Notes: generated by a model from the sequence alone, not told the origin. DNA of 64,000 bases from Tetrastigma voinierianum (GCA_016808115.1 JAEQBH010002942.1:186001-250000), one strand, 5' to 3'; positions 1 to 11,233 are shown, counted from the stretch's first letter. Made by a program: numbers and translations.

Positions 1-962
1 AGAATTTAGAGAATTTCTTCTAGCTCCAGCTTTTCAAATTTTCGTATGGGACTATATTGTAAGCTTGAACCTCTTCTTTCTTTCTTAGATCTCCCTCTTC
101 AATTGGCTTCCTTTTCTGCACCTTTACTATTCTCTCCTCTTCATTAACTTCTGAATTGTACTACTGTATTTCATCTCCAATTTTTGTATGATTTTCTTCC
201 TTAGTCTTCTTATTTTCATTTCTTCTTTCTTCTAGTTCTTTGCCACTCTTGTAGTCACCGCCATACGCCAGGATTCTCTCAGTTTCCACTGAAAGACATC
301 CTTCGACCGGGTTCTCGCATTTAAGGCTAGCCGTACTACCAGTCTCCACTTTTTCGTAGAGGCATTTTTGCTTGGCCCGAAACATGGGCCATGTTTGTCT
401 AGAATGTCGTTGCCTCAACCAACTTTTGTTCATGTATCTTCAGTAGTCTTTTATTTTCTCCCATAGAGCTTATCATATGTTCTTCAAAAGACTGGGACCT
501 TCTCTAGTCCTAAGTCTCAACCTCCGGGATGTTCGCTGCCGCTATCCTCGGGAATCCATGTCACCCATGCCGCCGCTTAATAATTTCGCACAAGTCTATG
601 TCTCATGGTACAGAGTCCATGATAAATTCTCATGGTTTCTCAAGGCCGTGTGTAAAGTGGGAGTGAGGATTCAGACGTTTAAAGTCAGAATCCTATCACA
701 CGACAAATTAATCTCCTCTTGTTGATATGACCATCTGGACCTAAATTTTCATCATTCAAAACTCCTTGTTGATCTTCCACTGCTCCAACTAGATGGGCGT
801 GTCAATGCCTCTATCCTTCATTCTAACTTGCTCAGTCAGAGTTCCGGGCTTTGCCTCTCTATAGTCGACATTTCACTCAAATTTCATAACACCACTATCT
901 CTCACCACATCGCTCCCGAAGTCTCGTATGGAGATTTGTAATTTCATTCGCTAGATCTTCTA
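1..962. other. Unclassified degraded sequence
   Basis: No coding region was recognised here. The stretch follows gag in the minus-strand element and is probably its decayed gag-pol. It is pyrimidine-rich on the + strand (many CTT/TTC runs), and its short open frames match no motif I know. Confidence 0.4.
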
Positions 963-1544
963 TTAACCGACGGCTCTCTTCAAGACTTTTTCTCTCTTGG
1001 AATGCTCCACAACAGCCAGATCTATATCCCTCTGATGTAGTTCACGGCATGGTGTAAAATATCCATATGTGTGATCCATCAATCCCATGCATCTCGACAT
1101 CTCGAAAAATGCCTTCTTATACCTTTCCCAGGCATTATAGAGACTTTCATCTTTACCTTGCTTGAATATAATGATTTCTCCTCTTCTCTCTGAAGTGAGA
1201 GCCAAAGAGAAAAATCTACCCATGAATGCTTCAACCAGCTTGTCCAAAGTGTTCACTAACCCATAGGGGAGTGATTCAAACCAACTTGCTGCTGTATTCC
1301 TTAAAGAGAAAGGGAACAACTGCAACTTAATCACATCAGGTCTCACCCCATTTAACTTCACAGTGTTGGCCATTCTAAGAAACCTACCCATGTGCTCATA
1401 GGGGTCTTCACTTCAGATAACTCAGAACTGACTAGCTGACCACGGTGATAAGTGCTTAAGCTCAAAATTGCTAGCTTTAATCGTTGTGTCATTTAACCTG
1501 TGAGAATAATCATCTCTAATAACAAAGCTTCCAAAATCTTCCAT
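963..1544 (-). pseudogene. Broken Ty3/gypsy gag (Retrotrans_gag domain)
   Basis: The ATG at 1544 opens with MEDFGSFVIRDDYSHRL and continues to NFELKHLSPW. It then meets a stop and frame disturbance around 1410-1440, after which the frame 1391-963 carries the capsid-like gag core. Key blocks are LQLFPFSLRNTAASWFESLP, a WDKLVEAF-type segment (here LDKLVEAFMGRFF) and GKDESLYNAWERYKKAF. These match the plant Retrotrans_gag signature (LFPFSLRDKA.W, then F..KFF, then ESLYEAWERYK). The reading frame ends in TAA at 963. No zinc knuckle or protease is seen downstream. The protein would be a virus-like-particle structural protein; as it stands it cannot be made intact. Confidence 0.8.
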
Positions 1545-1931
1545 TGTTCTTCGCCTCGAGGTATGTCAACTTCCTCACCCTGAATGTGTCGTCAGATTCC
1601 TCTACTTTGCCATAACCACCGCTTCAGCAAATCTGACTTTCTTTAGGTTTTTCAGTGTCCTTTCCAATTCAGTGTCCAATGGTACCAATTTCGATTATGG
1701 TTTTCTATGCATGTGAGGACATCCTGAAATGGAAACACATTGAAATCAAATAAGATCAGTAGATACAAAAAGATATTATGATGTGTTTCCAAATAAGATT
1801 AGTAGCTGATTAAACTACTATAGTTAAAACTATTTTTGAACATTTTTGATAAAAGTAAAAAGAAAAATATCCAAAATATCAAATTTCTCTTTGGTGAGAA
1901 TATTAATCTTTAAACTCTATTTTCATTTCGA

Positions 1932-1949
1932 TCCTCAACAACGGAGCCA
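1932..1949 (-). other. Second, diverged PBS-like motif
   Basis: The minus strand reads TGGCTCCGTTGTTGAGGA, a relative of the Asp-type PBS at 2067-2050 and 118 bp further into the element. It is followed on the + strand by AAAAACTTGTTAACC. It may be a duplicated LTR/PBS junction or a relic of an earlier insertion. Confidence 0.45.
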
Positions 1950-2049
1950 AAAACTTGTTAACCGATTTTTTAACATAGACAAAAAACAACTGATTCTTGA
2001 TACTGTTGTTAGGACAAATTTTTGATACAACTACCAAGTACTAAACCAG

Positions 2050-2067
2050 TCCCCGACAACGGTGCCA
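2050..2067 (-). other. Primer-binding site, tRNA-Asp type
   Basis: The minus strand reads TGGCACCGTTGTCGGGGA. This is complementary to the 3' end of plant tRNA-Asp apart from one or two substitutions, the usual primer for Athila-type elements. It fixes the element's orientation and marks the inner edge of its 5' LTR. Confidence 0.8.
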
Positions 2068-3579
2068 AAAACATTTTTGAGACCCAAGATATAAAATATA
2101 TTTTCTACCTTGTATGTAAAATGCTTCATTTGAAAATTGGTTTGGTCTAGATCACTGTAAGTGCATAGGTCATATAAGTAATACAGTGGATTTTAAGTCC
2201 AGATATCATTCCCACGAGGATCAATTAGAAAAAAAAAGAAGATTAACTACCTTTACTACTAAAGATCCTTACTATTTGAAATTTCAGATTTTCAGGATAG
2301 ACTTAACTTCTTAAGTAAAAATAAAAGAATAAAACAATAATGAAAAGTCTTAACTACATGATTAGAGGGCAATCATGAACTGAAACACATGGGAAGGAAA
2401 ATAGTGTTGTGACCATCACTTTGCAAGTTCCAAATAAGATTAAGTAATGGATGTGACTCTTAGAGCATTCCAAGAGCAAATTAGTGTAGAAATGGATCTC
2501 TCTTAACTCTACATGTTTCACTCTTCAGTTTACTACACTTTATCTCTAGACAATGGGTCTGAAAAGCTACTTGTAGGATTTGTTCCTTTTTTAAGATCCG
2601 ACTGTTTTTCCTTCTCATTACTTCAAAGCCATTTCTTAGGACTGGAAATTACTTACTCCCATAGAGAGGATAATGCAAGCCCTCTCCAAGATAAAAGGTA
2701 CCTCAACCATCAATTAGATAAGAATTCCCTCTTTCCTTGATTAGAATCTTAACTAACACTTGGTTGAAGTTATTTCTCTCAATTAAGGTGAAACCTCTCA
2801 GAATTAAGTTGCAAGATCAGTAAGTGGATCTTATGCCTCGGGCACACATTCCTATTGTCACCTAGAAGAGAGCCTTGAAAGCAGAGTTAAGATCATCATT
2901 AGTGATATATCAAAATAATCCCAAAAGTCCATTAGTTCATATAATATTACTGTAAATGTACCCACAAGTCAATGCTCATTACTCTCAGGTATTCTTAACT
3001 CCGTGTCACTCAGAGGGATTCCTAGAACTTAGAACAATGATACAGCTCTTTCTGGATACTAAACACTGATATTCAGAACAACTCAATCTAAGAGTAATAC
3101 TAGTTAAATCACTTTAATTTTCTCACCCAAAACAACATTAGCTCTTACAATCAATAATCCTAACAAAATGTTCTTCCCAAAAAGAGCTTAGCCTTTCAAA
3201 TCTGAATCACAAATCACAATGACTAGTTAATTAAACAAATTCATTTAGATTGCAATCAAAACTTAAGAAAAATGAGTTCCAGAATAAATTCCATATGCCA
3301 TTTAAGTTCAGACATAAGTGAAACCCGATTTACATGAACACTGCCGAATTCCAATTCAGATCACCGTCCCAATCTAACAACCAATCTAGAAACAATCAAG
3401 AAAAAAAAAATAAAAAGGAAAATAAAATAAAATAAGATAAAAAAAAAAAGAAAAATACATAAAGACTTGATGAAAGTCGTTGGAAGCTGTGCACTACTCC
3501 CCAAAAGCTTCTATTTATGTGCTCAGCATAGAGAATCACACACTTTGAAAAAGCCCAAAATCGCACCCTACTCGCATCG

Positions 3580-3977
3580 TTCTGGTGATGTCAACAGGAT
3601 GTCAGCGTCATCTAGGTTGTCGTTGTCGTGGGTTGCGCCTAATGTCAGCAACATCAAAATTTGTTAGCACTTCGCCACTAATACTGTCAACGCGATTGAG
3701 CGTCGCACATTGAGATACATTATCATAGAGATTAATTCCAATGTCGCAACATCGCTTATTCTTGCGGTTGTGACATTTAGTCGCGTCCCGACATACCACG
3801 ATATCAGAGATCAAATGTTGCAACATTTGTCATTTAAGTTCATTGCGATCACCTCTGGTTGATGTCGTGACAATGTTGTGATGTCGCGACAATGTTGTGA
3901 TGTCGTGACATCAAATCTTGTTGTTCTGCAGTCCTATACTAATGTCATAACGGATGTCGTGACATTGATTTGATGTC
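3580..3977. repeat. Array of degenerate TGTCGCGACA dyads, left half
   Basis: Many variants of GATGTCGCGACATTG recur irregularly every 20-45 bp, for example GATGTCGTGACA, GATGTCGCGACA and TGTCGCAACA. The core TGTCGCGACA is a perfect palindrome. Most variants have one CpG converted to TpG or CpA, consistent with methylation decay. The array is interrupted by the solo LTR at 3983 and resumes at 6656. Confidence 0.85.
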
Positions 3978-3982
3978 GCAAC
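3978..3982. repeat. Target-site duplication GCAAC (left)
   Basis: GCAAC directly precedes the solo LTR and is repeated at 6651-6655 directly after it. Confidence 0.9.
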
Positions 3983-6650
3983 TGTAAAACCCGGGAAAAA
4001 ATTAATTTTTCTGAAAAAAAGCAAAAATAATAAAATTACCAGAATGGTTTAGGGAAGCTTGAAAAATTCTCTAGATCTTGGATGATGAAACAGATTTCAC
4101 CGTTGGATTTGTCTTGCGAAATCTAGTTACCTAGAAACATTTCGACGACCCGGTGACAATTTTCGTGGATTTTTCGGGTGGGGCTACTCGCTGATCTGTG
4201 GACGATTTCACTACAATCTCTGAGTTATGAATATTCAAGGTTCATTTAAAATAAATTGAACTTGAACCGGGAAGAAAATAAATTGTTTCGGGGTAGGAAC
4301 GGATCCAAGTGAGGATCGTGTGACACGTGACACCATAAGAGCCACTTATCCAACTTAACTTAAATTAAGTTAGAAAAAAAGAAAGAGAAGGGGAAGAAAA
4401 AAAAAGGGAGAAATGCATGCAGAGAGGAGAGAACGGAGGCAGAAGAGAGAGAAGTTCTACCTTCTGCGATCTACTGAAATTCAGCCTTGCTTTCTACTGA
4501 CCAAGAACTAAAGTTGAGCACTGATGAGGGCTACTTAGAAACCCCAACCCAAGCCTCGCGAGGTTACGCTGGGAGGCCCGTGGAAGTCAAAAGCTCTGGT
4601 TCAGAAGTGTCCCACGGACTTCCTGGGCGCTAAGCCATGCTCTACTTTGGTTTATTTTTCATTCTGTGTGGGTTGTCTGTCATTTTAATGCCCTAAGGGG
4701 CTGTTTCGTCGCCAGCTTCTGGGCGGCTATTTCCGCAAATTAATGGGGGTTACGAATAGTGCCCTATTTTGACCCTATATGATGTCTAGTTTTTGGGGTT
4801 GATTTTTGGTTAGAAAAATAGAGAATTTGGACTAGTATCCTTCAAGGAACTTGTAGCCCTATATGAGAGCTTGATGTTAGGCTTTGAATCACCCAAATCG
4901 GACCTCTATAACTCATGTTATGGTCTCGCTTGTCGGGACTCTCCTAAGTCGCTTCGTTCGGGTCGCACCTACCGCCTGTGCTTTTGACCGGGATCACGGC
5001 CGGGCGAAAAATGAGAATTTGACTAGCATCCTTCAAGGAACTTCAGATCCCCTATCCGATAACTTTATGTTAGCCAATCACCAAATCTTAATTTATAACT
5101 TCGTTATGGTTCATTTTCCGCGATCGCTACAATTTAAAATATGAGATTTGTGTCCAAATTTTTGCCACAATTGGTATATGATTATAGTATATCATTGCTT
5201 GAATTGAGTGATATGCTTGGTTGAAATTGTGTGGAAGTCAAATTGTGTGTTCTAATGGTTTGGTTGTGATGTGCTTGTATGAATAAGGCCATTACATGGC
5301 TTATTGTAGGCTAGTTGTGGACATGTCTTGTCATAATTCGGCCTAGAGGTTGATGGATGTCGCTACTCGAGTAGTAGTGACTTATGATTTCAATGTATGT
5401 GTGTATTGATATGATGACATAAATTGTATGATATATTTGGAATTTGTATGCTTTTTGATATAAATGTCCAAATGATGCATGGGTAATTATGCATGAGTAG
5501 ACATGCACATATAGCACTCATCATATATGTAGCATCGTATGAATGAGCAATGACATGATTGCATTGCATTATGCGCTAGGACATCACATGACATGGGTAT
5601 GAGTGCATGGTAGAGATCGACACTGTGTTTGGTGTTTGATGGTGGGCTCGGTAACATGGGACAATGTCCAAAATGAGTCTAACGGTTTTAAAAAAAAAAA
5701 GAGAAATATGCGTGTTGGGCATAGCAAGTTGGGGTAGATCCCCCCAGGGTGAAATACCCGGCATTCGCGGTTAGACATGATCACCGGTGGTGAAAGACTG
5801 TAAAAATGTTGGAAATGCGTACAACGTCCTATAGTGTAAACCCTGAAATCTGTGGCCCACAAATGTATAAACATACGGAACTTGGGAAATGCAAGTTGAT
5901 ATCGGGAACCGTCCAATGGATTTTGATTAATAAAACAAAAAGCTTTTGTTTTGAAAAAAATGGCCATTGATGGAACAAAATGACTGTTTGGTTTTCACAC
6001 TCGTCATATACATGTGTGAGGGAGTCGGTGAGGACTCGGGACATGGGATAGGGTGAGTCACATTCTCATCCATGACATGTAGACATTTGAGTAGGAATGC
6101 GCATGTTTTGCTCGAGATGTGGCATCTTAATTGCGTGTCTTGACAGGTGGGAGTAAGTACTACGGAGGTATTCTGCGGGCATTGCTCACCCCGCCGTGGG
6201 ACCCCCTTTTAGGTACAGGAAGTGTGTATGGAGACAACGCTCACTCGAGGCCGTGATTTTAAAGGAAGCCAGGATGTGGCTTTGATAAATATTTTTGTAA
6301 ACTATATTAGAATAAGCTAGTTTTAATATATGTTTTGTATAAGATTGTTGTAATATACTCTTATGGATTGTTATGATATAGTTGTATATTATAGGGATAT
6401 GGAAGATGGATACCTGTGTGATGCAATTCTACTTCTGACAAGACTCTATATGAGTTGTGATTATATCACTGACACACAAATGTATGTTGGGTGAGAGCTC
6501 CCGAAATGAGACTTGCCAGCTTTTGTGAAAATATGGATAGATAAATATGAGACCATGATATGGTGCAGTGATATCGGGTCACCCGAAATCCACAAGAATT
6601 ATGCGGGTTGACGGGTTGTCAACGGGACCCCCGGGTTTTGGGGCGTCACA
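3983..6650 (+). mobile_element. Solo LTR, Ty3/gypsy chromovirus-like family (R1)
   Basis: A 2668-bp LTR starts TGTAAAACCCGGG and ends GGGGCGTCACA, flanked by the 5-bp duplication GCAAC. There is no PBS, internal region or second LTR, so an LTR-LTR recombination product is the natural reading. The right end has the block GCGGGTTGACGGGTTGTCAAC, and near 6165-6230 a GCGGGCATTGCTCACC block. Both recur in the LTR at 59331-60665 and, reverse-complemented, in the minus-strand LTRs at 55492-62308 and 63566-64000. The family label R1 is mine. Confidence 0.92.
4821..5115 (+). repeat. Two tandem copies of a ~100-bp LTR module
   Basis: Copies at about 4821-4925 and 5011-5115 share CTTCAAGGAACTT, a TGTTAG(G)C block, a CACCAAAT-type block and TAACT..GTTATGGT. 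The repeat period is about 190 bp. The same module occurs in the B-family LTR at 11277-11388 and 11470-11592, and reverse-oriented in element A's 3' LTR. Confidence 0.7.
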
Positions 6651-6655
6651 GCAAC
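6651..6655. repeat. Target-site duplication GCAAC (right)
   Basis: Matches 3978-3982 exactly. Removing 3983-6655 rejoins the palindromic array. Confidence 0.9.
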
Positions 6656-7215
6656 ATTGGACAATTTTCACTATCCAGGTTGCTATGATCTGATGTCGTG
6701 ACATTGACAAGTTGATCACTCGTTGATGTTGCGACATTGCCTCTGCGGTCTACTTTATTAATCTGATATCACAACATTTCTGATCCGTTGTTGCGACCTT
6801 GAATCTTGTTACTTTGAAGTACTCTGCCAATGTTTTTATATGATGTCATGATATTTATTCTGTGTCGCTACATTAGACTTGTCTCATCACTCAGGCTGCT
6901 TTGATTGAATGTCGCAACATTACCTATCCGATGTTGTGACATTGAATGTGATGGTCTATAATCTTCAAGCTTTGGCTAATGTCGCGACATTGTTTTGATG
7001 TTGCGACTTTTAAACGATTAAGTCCTTCCCTTTTGCAGTTGATGTCGCTACATTGCTATTATGATGTCATAGCATTGAATGGTAGACATAATTTGACCGA
7101 TGGAGTTGTTTATGATGTCATAACATTGTTGTATATGTCGACATTGCCATAGTTTCAAGACTTTCTCCACATAATGTCGAACATTGGAAATCCGCTGAAG
7201 CGATGTTGCGACATT
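6656..7215. repeat. Array of degenerate TGTCGCGACA dyads, right half
   Basis: Continuation of the array at 3580-3977. Clear units include GATGTCGTGACATTG near 6695 and AATGTCGCGACATTG near 6978, with many TGTTGCGACA forms. Units are irregularly spaced and separated by unrelated T-rich sequence. Confidence 0.85.
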
Positions 7216-7458
7216 TACCCTTTCTTTCCACCATGCTGATTTCTGCTCCTTTGTATGCCGAATTCTGCTTATTTCCTTTAAGTTTCTACAAAACAAAAAA
7301 TTTGGGTGAAAGCTTCATAATTCTGCTTTAAACTGAACTTTTAAACCAGAAATATACTTGAAAAATTGACTTAAAATTAGATGAGTTTTAGACTCATCAT
7401 CCATTAAAACGATCATGATAAATATGTGGATTATTTTATATGTATACTGTAATTGAGG

Positions 7459-7463
7459 ACCAC
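7459..7463. repeat. Target-site duplication ACCAC (left)
   Basis: ACCAC directly precedes the solo LTR beginning at 7464 and is repeated at 9646-9650. Confidence 0.88.
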
Positions 7464-9645
7464 TGTAGCAACCCCCAAGCTCGGCCTGACCCAACCTGGT
7501 TGGCGGATCCGAACTGAAACCCTGGGGACGCTTGGTTGAAGCCATTAATCAAATCCATTTATCAAATAAATTACATTAATATAAGCATTTTCATTTTCAA
7601 ATCTTTGAAGCGTGATTTCAATTTAGAGACAGCCATAAACATTTAATTTCAATGCAAATTCCCTTTACAAAATATGCATTTAACCAAAAATGGCATTTTA
7701 TGCTGTTTACAACATAATATCCAAAATCGTGTGTTCAGATATAGTACAAAAATAATTTAGTTGAACTCCTTTTAGGTACACAAGCTCATTTCATGCTAAA
7801 AAATAGTGAGGATACACTGAAGGGCTGGAGCATACTCAAAGTGAATTTTACGAATGACTGCGAGCTCCTCGACCTTTAGTGCGCTTTCCAATCAACGCCT
7901 GTCACTCAAGTGCACTCTGATAAACAATACGCTAAGCATTTTCATGCTTAGTAGATTACATCTGATTCTCTATTCTTTTCGGTTCAATCACAGATCATCC
8001 ATTTATCAAAATAATGCCTTTATACAATATCTATGTGTATTAAAAAATCACCCGCCTAAATACACTTTTTAATATCATTTTGCTTTCGGTTTTAAGATTT
8101 CACATATGACTATAAGTCGCATTCCACGGCCAGTTGATTGGTGAATCTGTCATGTTTGTCATTGATGGCCAATGTGATTTCACATTTCAATATTACAATA
8201 CGACATTGGACTACTAGAAATTAATATTCGACGGATTCGAGTTAGGCGACAGATCTTGCCTTGCTTTTGTCATTTATTGTCATCTTCTTGATTTCATTGT
8301 GCAAAAATGCGGTTACCTTCATGGCGAGATGGTTGGTGAATCCATGCCAGTGGCAAATTCAATATACATTTCAAAATCAATTTACTCTCATCATTAAATT
8401 TGTTATAGTTCAAATACCACATGCGGATATTTGACAAACATTTCGAATACTAATGATTCAAATCAATATATTTATATTTCACAGGCCGAAGAACTTGATA
8501 AGATTGAAAGGTCATAGACAAAACATTATTAATTTGATCTTGCATGTTTGGTACAGTCCTAGAGAGTCGGGGTTTCGTCTTCCACTGCACCTAGTGAATA
8601 TAAATTCTCCACTCTTGATGGTTGAGAACAGTGTCGTGCTTAAGCTTCACCTCACGGTATTTGGAATGCGATACGTTTTTCATTTAGTTTTATTCTTATT
8701 TGAACCCACATTAATCATTTATTAAGGTCCTTAAACTATCGTTGTACGAATACGCAGTAGCTACGCTGCGGCGTAGCATTGCTACGCCATGGCGTACCCT
8801 TGATACGGTATGGCGTACTCGAGGGGTGCCATTTTGTCCCCTCAGCCTCTTCACGGCGAGGCATCCCACGTTGCGGCGTGGGTTCCCTACGCTGCAGCGT
8901 AGGAGTCGGTTTTGCCCAGATTTTCCAGTTTGCTATTTTGCGATTTTTCTCCAAAAATCCTCAAAAACCCAAAACAAATCATGGGAATCGCTCCTAATAA
9001 CATCTTAATATCATCCTAAACCAACCATGAGCAAAACCCATGGATGGATTAGGGTTTTGTGAACATCATTTAAAGAAATCTAGGGTTTGGATTTTCCTTA
9101 AATCCTTTGCACTTGAAGCTGCCTTTTTCCTTTTTCCTTCTTTACTTCTTACCAAGATCTTGCACAAACATGGAGAAGATTCACACCAATCTCAAGTATT
9201 TAAACCACTACAGCTTTTCTCCTCTCTACTACCAAAATTTTTGCACGAATACAGATTTGTAAGACCAAAAATGGTCTAAGTCACTTATCCCTCTCAAGGC
9301 CATGTTTGGCACATCAAAAACCCATTTTTAGATTTAAGTTGCCTCAATTTACCTTATAGCACATATATCACTTCTATTTGCACTAAAACACATAGACATT
9401 TTCTCAAATGACCCTTAGGTCCTCATTTTACATTTTTTCATTTTTGCCCTTTTTACACTTAGGTTATTTCCAGGTTCAATCAATTTCTCATCTTAATATA
9501 TAACATTTAATCATATGCTCACATATTCATTTCACATTTCACAATTTATTAGTTTTCCCAGAAAAACCCAAGTTTGGCTCAATTCATACCCAGAATATAT
9601 AATAAAATTATTATAAAAATTTTAGGGTATTTTTTGGGCGTTACA
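7464..9645 (-). mobile_element. Solo LTR of family B, minus orientation
   Basis: A 2182-bp LTR begins TGTAGCAACCCCC and ends TTTGGGCGTTACA on the + strand, with ACCAC on both sides. Its reverse complement starts TGTAACGCCC and runs into an AATTTTTATAAT/TTTATTATAT block, closely matching the start of the plus-strand LTR at 10515. This sets the family and the minus orientation. It holds a cluster of dyad-symmetric motifs at 8761-8903. No coding sequence was recognised. Confidence 0.9.
8761..8903. repeat. Cluster of five GC-rich dyads inside the solo LTR
   Basis: Dyads lie at 8761-8776 (CTACGCTGCGGCGTAG, near-perfect), 8783-8796 (TACGCCATGGCGTA, perfect), about 8803-8817 (TACGGTATGGCGTA, imperfect), 8865-8882 (CCCACGTTGCGGCGTGGG, imperfect) and 8886-8903 (CCTACGCTGCAGCGTAGG, perfect 18-mer). 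The surrounding LTR is AT-rich. Confidence 0.85.
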
Positions 9646-9650
9646 ACCAC
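9646..9650. repeat. Target-site duplication ACCAC (right)
   Basis: Matches 7459-7463; excising the solo LTR and one copy restores element A's LTR reading. Confidence 0.88.
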
Positions 9651-10057
9651 TACATGTGGTCATATATGTTATTTGTTTTCCCACTAAGTTATAAGCTTAG
9701 CACGAGTGTTTTATCCGTGTATGTACTGAAGAGGTCGCCAGAGACATCCCGCATTCAACAAGGCCAACACAGCATTAGGAATTCACCATATGTAGGTTTT
9801 TTATCATGTTTTTGAAATGTAAATGTAAAATTTTACTTGTAATAATTAGATTTTGTAAAGTAAATGCAAATGAGACTCGAGTACATGTACAAGAACTTTT
9901 TAAATACTACTACGATGGTAGTTTTACAAGTTTATGTCGACATTATGAGTATGATTGAAATGAGCCCACTAATGTCGAGAAATCGGGTTAGAAGTCTACG
10001 TCTTGTGTAGCGTCCCTCGCTTGGCCTTCGGTTGGGAGAAGGGGTGTTACAATTAGG

Positions 10058-10076
10058 TGGTATCAGAGCCTAGGTT
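10058..10076 (+). other. Primer-binding site of element A, initiator tRNA-Met type
   Basis: TGGTATCAGAGCCTAGGTT begins six bases after the LTR end (GTTACA at 10051). It is complementary to the 3' end of plant initiator tRNA-Met, with one extra C. This is the usual primer for plant chromoviruses. Confidence 0.9.
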
Positions 10077-10164
10077 TAGGCGATTTTGGATAGCTCATAA
10101 GTTAGAAATGCATATGTATAGCAATGTGTTAGCCTAATGCGGATGTCCTTGTTTTTTGGATAGG

Positions 10165-10514
10165 ATGGACCGACCCCAAGACAACGTTGAAGAAGCTGTT
10201 GAAAGTGTTAATACTAGGGAACAAGGTCCATCAACTTTTTATCCTTCTGAATCGGTTAGAAGTGACCGTGATATTCCTACCGAGCCAATTTAAGCTTTGC
10301 TTAATGGCTCGGGTTTTAGAGCTATTGACTCCCAAAGCTCCAATTTACATGGTGAGAAGACATGGAGCTGGAGAATTTCATGGAACAAGTTTAGAAGAAT
10401 CATAAAGAGTTGAGTTTTGGCTAGAGAAGCTACAGAGGGTGTAAGATGAAGTGAGATGTCCTCCTGAACAGAGGGTTTCATGTGCAGTCTCACTTTTTCA
10501 AAGTGAGGCCTATG
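10165..10514 (+). pseudogene. Element A gag, N-terminal part (interrupted)
   Basis: The ATG at 10165 opens MDRPQDNVEEAVESVNTREQ and reaches a stop near 10291. Further fragments in shifted frames resemble the gag core, with WLEKLQRV followed by a DE..CPPEQRV-type block and SEAY just before 10514. The sequence is cut at 10514 by the family-B solo LTR and continues at 14095 after the duplicated CTATG. It is the nucleocapsid/capsid precursor of the element and is non-functional. Confidence 0.75.
10510..10514. repeat. Target-site duplication CTATG (left)
   Basis: CTATG directly precedes TGTAACGCC at 10515 and is repeated at 14090-14094. Confidence 0.9.
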
Positions 10515-11233
10515 TGTAACGCCCCAAAAATACCCTAGAATTTTTATAATAAAATTTATTATATAATCCGGGTATAATTGGGCCTACTTGGGTATTTTTC
10601 TGGGAATTGTTAGATGAATATTGATTAAATGATTGTGAATCGAGAGGAAATAAACCCAAGAGAAAAAGAGAAAATATGGAAATTGTAAAATGGGGACCTA
10701 AGGGTCAATTGTAAGTAAGTTTATATGTCTAAGTGAAATTATGATGAAATAAATGAGGAAGGTGAAAATAATAGGAGACTTAAATGAAGAATAATAGAGA
10801 AATGGAGGGACCTAAATATAAAAAGAAATAAAGAAAAAGAAGAAAAAAAATCAAAGGAAATGACATGTGGCATGTAGGAAAGAGGGAGGAAGCTTCCTCC
10901 TTTTTAAAGTACGATTAAGGGTGATCCATAAGAAAAGGAAAACAGAGAAAAGATGAGATATTTTAGAGTTAGAGAGAGAGGCTCTACTTTCTCTCTGGAT
11001 TTTCCGACGATTGGACCATAGGTTCCGGTGAAGCAAGAGGAAAAGTCCTTCCTCATGACAAGAGCTGCAAGTAGAGACCGGAATCGGGGAGTTTCGACAA
11101 ACTCAAAGAGGTAGGTCTTCTCCTACTGTGGTTATTTTCTACCCTAAGGGTTGTCTGGTGGTTATTTTGCCTTAGGGGAATGTTTGGTTGTATTTTAAAC
11201 AATGAGAAGCTACCACATTGTGGTAGTGCGCGC

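Larger units (their letters stand above)
1..7399 (-). mobile_element. Athila/Tat-like Ty3/gypsy element, partial, minus strand
   Basis: This element reads right to left: a long 5' LTR (about 7399 down to 2070), a tRNA-Asp-type primer-binding site (2067-2050), a leader, then a broken gag (1544-963). The rest of gag-pol would lie left of 963 and is decayed or outside the window. The outer LTR edge on the + strand reads ...GACTCATCA and stops at 7399. The next base, 7400, begins the part of element A's LTR that reappears at 19820, so the edge is exact. The lineage call rests on the Asp-type PBS and the gag block; no RT or integrase is visible to confirm it. The LTR is itself split by the solo LTR at 3983-6650. 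Confidence 0.72.
2070..7399 (-). repeat. 5' LTR of the Athila/Tat-like element (split by a solo LTR)
   Basis: On the minus strand the LTR begins TGATGAGTCTAAAACTCATC at 7399 and ends close to the PBS near 2070. Without the inserted solo LTR and its duplicated target it is about 2.65 kb. The segment around 2200-2225 (ATATCATTCCCACGAGGAT) is typical of long plant gypsy LTRs. Around 3395-3460 it is A-rich. The part nearest 7399 holds a dense array of short palindrome-centred repeats, described separately. Confidence 0.68.
7400..10051 (+). repeat. Remnant of element A's 5' LTR (7400-7463 plus 9651-10051)
   Basis: From 7400 the sequence TCCATTAAAACGATCATG matches the 3' LTR from 19820 onward. After the intervening solo LTR, 9651-10051 matches 19880-20280 (for example the shared ATATGTTATTTGTTTT, GCATTAGGA.TTCACCAT and GTAGGTTTTTTATC blocks). 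It ends GGGGTGTTACA at 10051, just before the PBS. The upstream part of this LTR lies beyond the Athila-like insertion, outside the window. Confidence 0.85.

Noticed and set aside
477..725. 82-residue plus-strand frame
   Set aside because: It is antisense to a decayed retroelement and has no motif.
3580..3980. Coding or structural RNA in the palindromic array
   Set aside because: Stops occur in all frames and unit spacing is irregular; a repeat array explains it better.
8736..9008. Overlapping 72-88 residue frames on both strands at 8736-9008
   Set aside because: They coincide with the dyad cluster of the solo LTR; self-complementary sequence opens both strands.
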